From a bacterium (GTDB lineage Bacteria > Verrucomicrobiota > Kiritimatiellia > UBA8416): a DNA stretch of 17,625 nt. Position 1 is the first letter of the stretch, and the number at the start of each line of letters is the position of its first letter. The position numbers and the translations under genes are program-made. This document shows positions 16,216 to 17,625 of this stretch, one piece after another. The stretch covers positions 1-17,625 of the forward strand of contig JAIFLS010000174.1 in the NCBI GenBank assembly GCA_020048935.1, written 5' to 3'. The notes beneath the pieces were generated by a model. The model was given only the letters and a program-made list of their open reading frames with translations. It was not told where the DNA came from and made no database searches.

Positions 16216-16857
16216 ATGTTGGAGCAAATACTCAAGGGCGGATCGATGATGGTTCCGCTGATGGCGTTAAGCCTGCTGGGCGTGGCTGTGGTCTTTGACC
16301 GGTGGATGGCGTTTTCAGCCAACCGCAAGGTGGATACCAAGGCGCTGCGGGCTAAAGTGCAGGCGGCTTTGCGGGCGCAGAACCCGGCGGCGGCGATTAC
16401 CGCCTGCGAATGCTCCAGCGGCCCGATCGCCTCGGTACTGCTTGCCGGACTGCGCACCTATGTGCAGCTATGTGGCAAGAACGAGAACCCCGAGACGATG
16501 CGCCTGGTGGTCGGGCAGGTGATGGAGGATTACAGTGCCCAGGCGATCAGTGTCGTCAATAAGCGGATGGATGTGTTGACCACGGTGGGTACGGCCGCGC
16601 CGTTGTTCGGAATGACCGGTACCGTGACGGGCATGATCATCTCGTTCAAGGGGCTGGCATCCGCTGGCAGCATGGGCGGTGGCGGCGCGGTCGCTGATGG
16701 TATTGCCGAGGCGTTGATCACCACGGCTGCCGGCCTGATCATTGCCCTGATGGCCGTGATCCCCCAGAGCTTGTTCAACCGCTGGAGCGATGAGATCGAG
16801 CTGGAGATCGAGGAAGCAACAGCCGAAATGGTTGAATTCATTTTAACCCACCATTGA
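16216..16857 (+). CDS. exbB: MotA/TolQ/ExbB-family proton channel protein
   Basis: This 213-residue inner-membrane protein has the three-segment layout of ExbB/TolQ. TM1 is at about 10-30 (MMVPLMALSLLGVAVVFD), a cytoplasmic region follows, TM2 is at about 121-146 (VGTAAPLFGMTGTVTGMI) and TM3 at about 163-188 (AEALITTAAGLIIALMAVIP). The TAAPLFGMTGTV.GMI motif and the conserved Thr in TM3 (ALITTAAGL) are hallmarks of the family. With ExbD it forms a proton-driven motor that usually energises TonB- or Tol-type partners. Here the following genes are two ExbD-like proteins, and the preceding ones are giant exported proteins. No TonB is seen, so which partner it drives is inference. Translation is signalled by AAGGAGG. 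It is probably part of the same operon, but an inverted repeat lies upstream and a hairpin downstream. Confidence 0.9.
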   Translation: MLEQILKGGSMMVPLMALSLLGVAVVFDRWMAFSANRKVDTKALRAKVQAALRAQNPAAAITACECSSGPIASVLLAGLRTYVQLCGKNENPETMRLVVGQVMEDYSAQAISVVNKRMDVLTTVGTAAPLFGMTGTVTGMIISFKGLASAGSMGGGGAVADGIAEALITTAAGLIIALMAVIPQSLFNRWSDEIELEIEEATAEMVEFILTHH

Positions 16858-16861
16858 TATT

Positions 16862-16927
16862 GTAGCCTCGGTCACCAGACCGTGGACCCCAAGCAGGAGC
16901 GATCCACGCTCTGGCGAGCGAGGCTAC
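16862..16927. repeat. Imperfect hairpin element between exbB and the first exbD
   Basis: The arm 16862-16886 (GTAGCCTCGGTCACCAGACC and following) is matched by the reverse complement of 16903-16927 (TCCACGCTCTGGCGAGCGAG and following) at 22 of 25 positions, with a 16-nt loop. It fills most of the 98-nt gap. No T-run follows, so a terminator is unlikely. It looks like a REP-like palindromic repeat or an mRNA processing/stability structure that could tune exbD against exbB. Confidence 0.8.
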
Positions 16928-16955
16928 GTAACCGGAAAATAGCTGATCGAACGCC

Positions 16956-17372
16956 ATGAGAAACAAAGATAGCAAGGGCAAGAAGAAGCGGGTTGGCGCA
17001 ATCCCGACAGATTCGTTTTCGGATATCGCGTTTCTGCTGATTGTTTACTTCATGGTGGCAACGACGCTGCTGAAGGTCAAATCGATCACAGCGGATCTGC
17101 CGTCGGGGGAAAAGGCGGCGCAGGCCCAATCCGAGAAAACGCCGATTGTCAACCTGCGCGGGGCAGAGATTTTCTTTAATGATAAGCCTGTCGAGATGGA
17201 TGATCTCAATGCCCGCCTGGCGGCGTTGGAACTGGCGCAGAAACAGAATGCACAGCGGGTAATTATGCTTGAATCCGCCCGCGGGACACCTTACGAGAAC
17301 TATTTCAAGGCGCTGGCGGCCATCAGCTCGAATGGCGGGGTGGTGGCGATTGTCGAGGCGGAGGAGAAGTAA
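16956..17372 (+). CDS. exbD: ExbD/TolR-family protein 1
   Basis: This 138-residue protein has the ExbD layout: a short basic cytoplasmic N-terminus (KDSKGKKKR), one membrane segment at about 23-40 and a periplasmic domain. SFSDIAFLLIVYFMVATT carries the family's essential membrane aspartate (D23), which takes part in proton translocation with ExbB. The periplasmic part has the usual pattern of a strand with IFFNDKPVEMDDLNARL and a helix/strand tail. It is expected to pair with ExbB in the inner membrane. No clear Shine-Dalgarno precedes ATG 16956, unlike its neighbours. It overlaps the next gene as TAATG. It differs from the next ExbD in sequence, so the two are not simple copies. Confidence 0.88.
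   Translation: MRNKDSKGKKKRVGAIPTDSFSDIAFLLIVYFMVATTLLKVKSITADLPSGEKAAQAQSEKTPIVNLRGAEIFFNDKPVEMDDLNARLAALELAQKQNAQRVIMLESARGTPYENYFKALAAISSNGGVVAIVEAEEK
17360..17366 (+). promoter_or_regulatory. Ribosome binding site of the second ExbD-like gene
   Basis: GGAGGAG lies 5 nt before ATG 17372, inside the final codons of the first exbD. Together with the TAATG overlap it supports coupled translation and this start. Confidence 0.7.
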
Positions 17373-17625
17373 TGGCACTGAAAAAGAAACGCAGGACCGT
17401 ACCGGTGCCGGTGGCCAGCATGGGCGATATCGCCTTTCTGCTGATCATTTTCTTCCTGGTTTGTAGCGAGGTCTCCAAGGAACCAGATGTGGATTTGAAG
17501 TCGCCGCGTTCGTCGCATGTACAGAAGATTGAGGCGACGGTAGTCGCGCGCGTGGCCGTTGACGTCAATGGCCGGATATTCCTCGACGGCCAGCCAGTCA
17601 GCAGTGCCAAGGATGTTGAATGGGG
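17372..17625 (+). CDS. ExbD/TolR-family protein 2 (3'-truncated by the window edge)
   Basis: 84 complete codons are visible and the frame is still open at the window end. A basic N-terminus (MALKKKRRTVP) leads into VASMGDIAFLLIIFFLVCSE, the single membrane segment with the conserved aspartate (D19). The periplasmic start has the typical ExbD pattern of short strands and RIFLDGQPVSS, parallel to EIFFNDKPVEM in ExbD 1. It begins within the stop of ExbD 1 (TAATG), so the pair is translationally coupled. Two divergent ExbDs beside one ExbB suggest either a mixed ExbD dimer or a second, role-specific partner. The tail and any fused domain lie beyond the window. Confidence 0.85.
   Translation, partial: MALKKKRRTVPVPVASMGDIAFLLIIFFLVCSEVSKEPDVDLKSPRSSHVQKIEATVVARVAVDVNGRIFLDGQPVSSAKDVEW

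Noticed and set aside
15549..16457. 302-codon open frame on the minus strand
   Set aside because: It runs antisense across four separate plus-strand features, including the inverted repeat (read as NIQRPTSNAQ) and the well-supported ExbB gene. It has no ribosome binding site and no recognisable domain.

Overview
The window reads entirely on the plus strand and is GC-rich. It looks like one co-directional locus from a Gram-negative-type bacterium, probably a PVC-superphylum organism (Kiritimatiellota, Lentisphaerota or Verrucomicrobiota). That placement is inference. It rests on giant secreted TPR/beta-sandwich proteins next to an ExbB-ExbD-ExbD set, and on dispersed, simple inverted repeats built from CCAAC/GTTGG words. 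I did not identify a species.

Layout. Positions 1-209 hold the end of a TPR gene. Positions 206-8216 hold giant gene A, and 8213-15693 its full-length paralogue, giant gene B. Each encodes an exported protein of about 2,500-2,650 residues once breaks are repaired: a signal peptide, a long alpha-helical TPR-like half, about 1,100 residues of beta-rich modules including four copies of an Ig-like motif, and a C-terminal TPR block. Positions 15707-16042 hold a small protein resembling a bacterial PH-like domain. Positions 16216-16857 hold an ExbB/TolQ-type proton channel. Positions 16956-17372 and 17372-17625 hold two different ExbD/TolR-type proteins, the second cut by the window edge. Junctions are tight: ATGA overlaps before A and B, a 13-nt gap before the PH-like gene, and a TAATG overlap between the ExbDs. 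This suggests a coupled operon, although two repeat-bearing gaps flank exbB.

Both giant genes are broken as written. Gene A is split by an exact 49-bp tandem duplication (3668-3765). Gene B carries a probable one-base insertion in a GGG run (10438-10440) and an apparent deletion of about 50 nt near 15345-15355. Reading is clean on both sides of every break, so these are either very recent mutations or assembly/sequencing errors.

Functional picture (inference). ExbB and the ExbDs would form a proton-driven motor in the inner membrane, and the two giant periplasmic or surface proteins would be its unusual partners. No TonB, Pal or OmpA-like partner is visible in the window. The leaders of A and B are also odd: repeat sequence is translated in frame between the start codon and the hydrophobic core of each signal peptide. 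No gene-free stretch exceeds 300 bases, and I saw no RNA gene, CRISPR array, transposase or convincing terminator.
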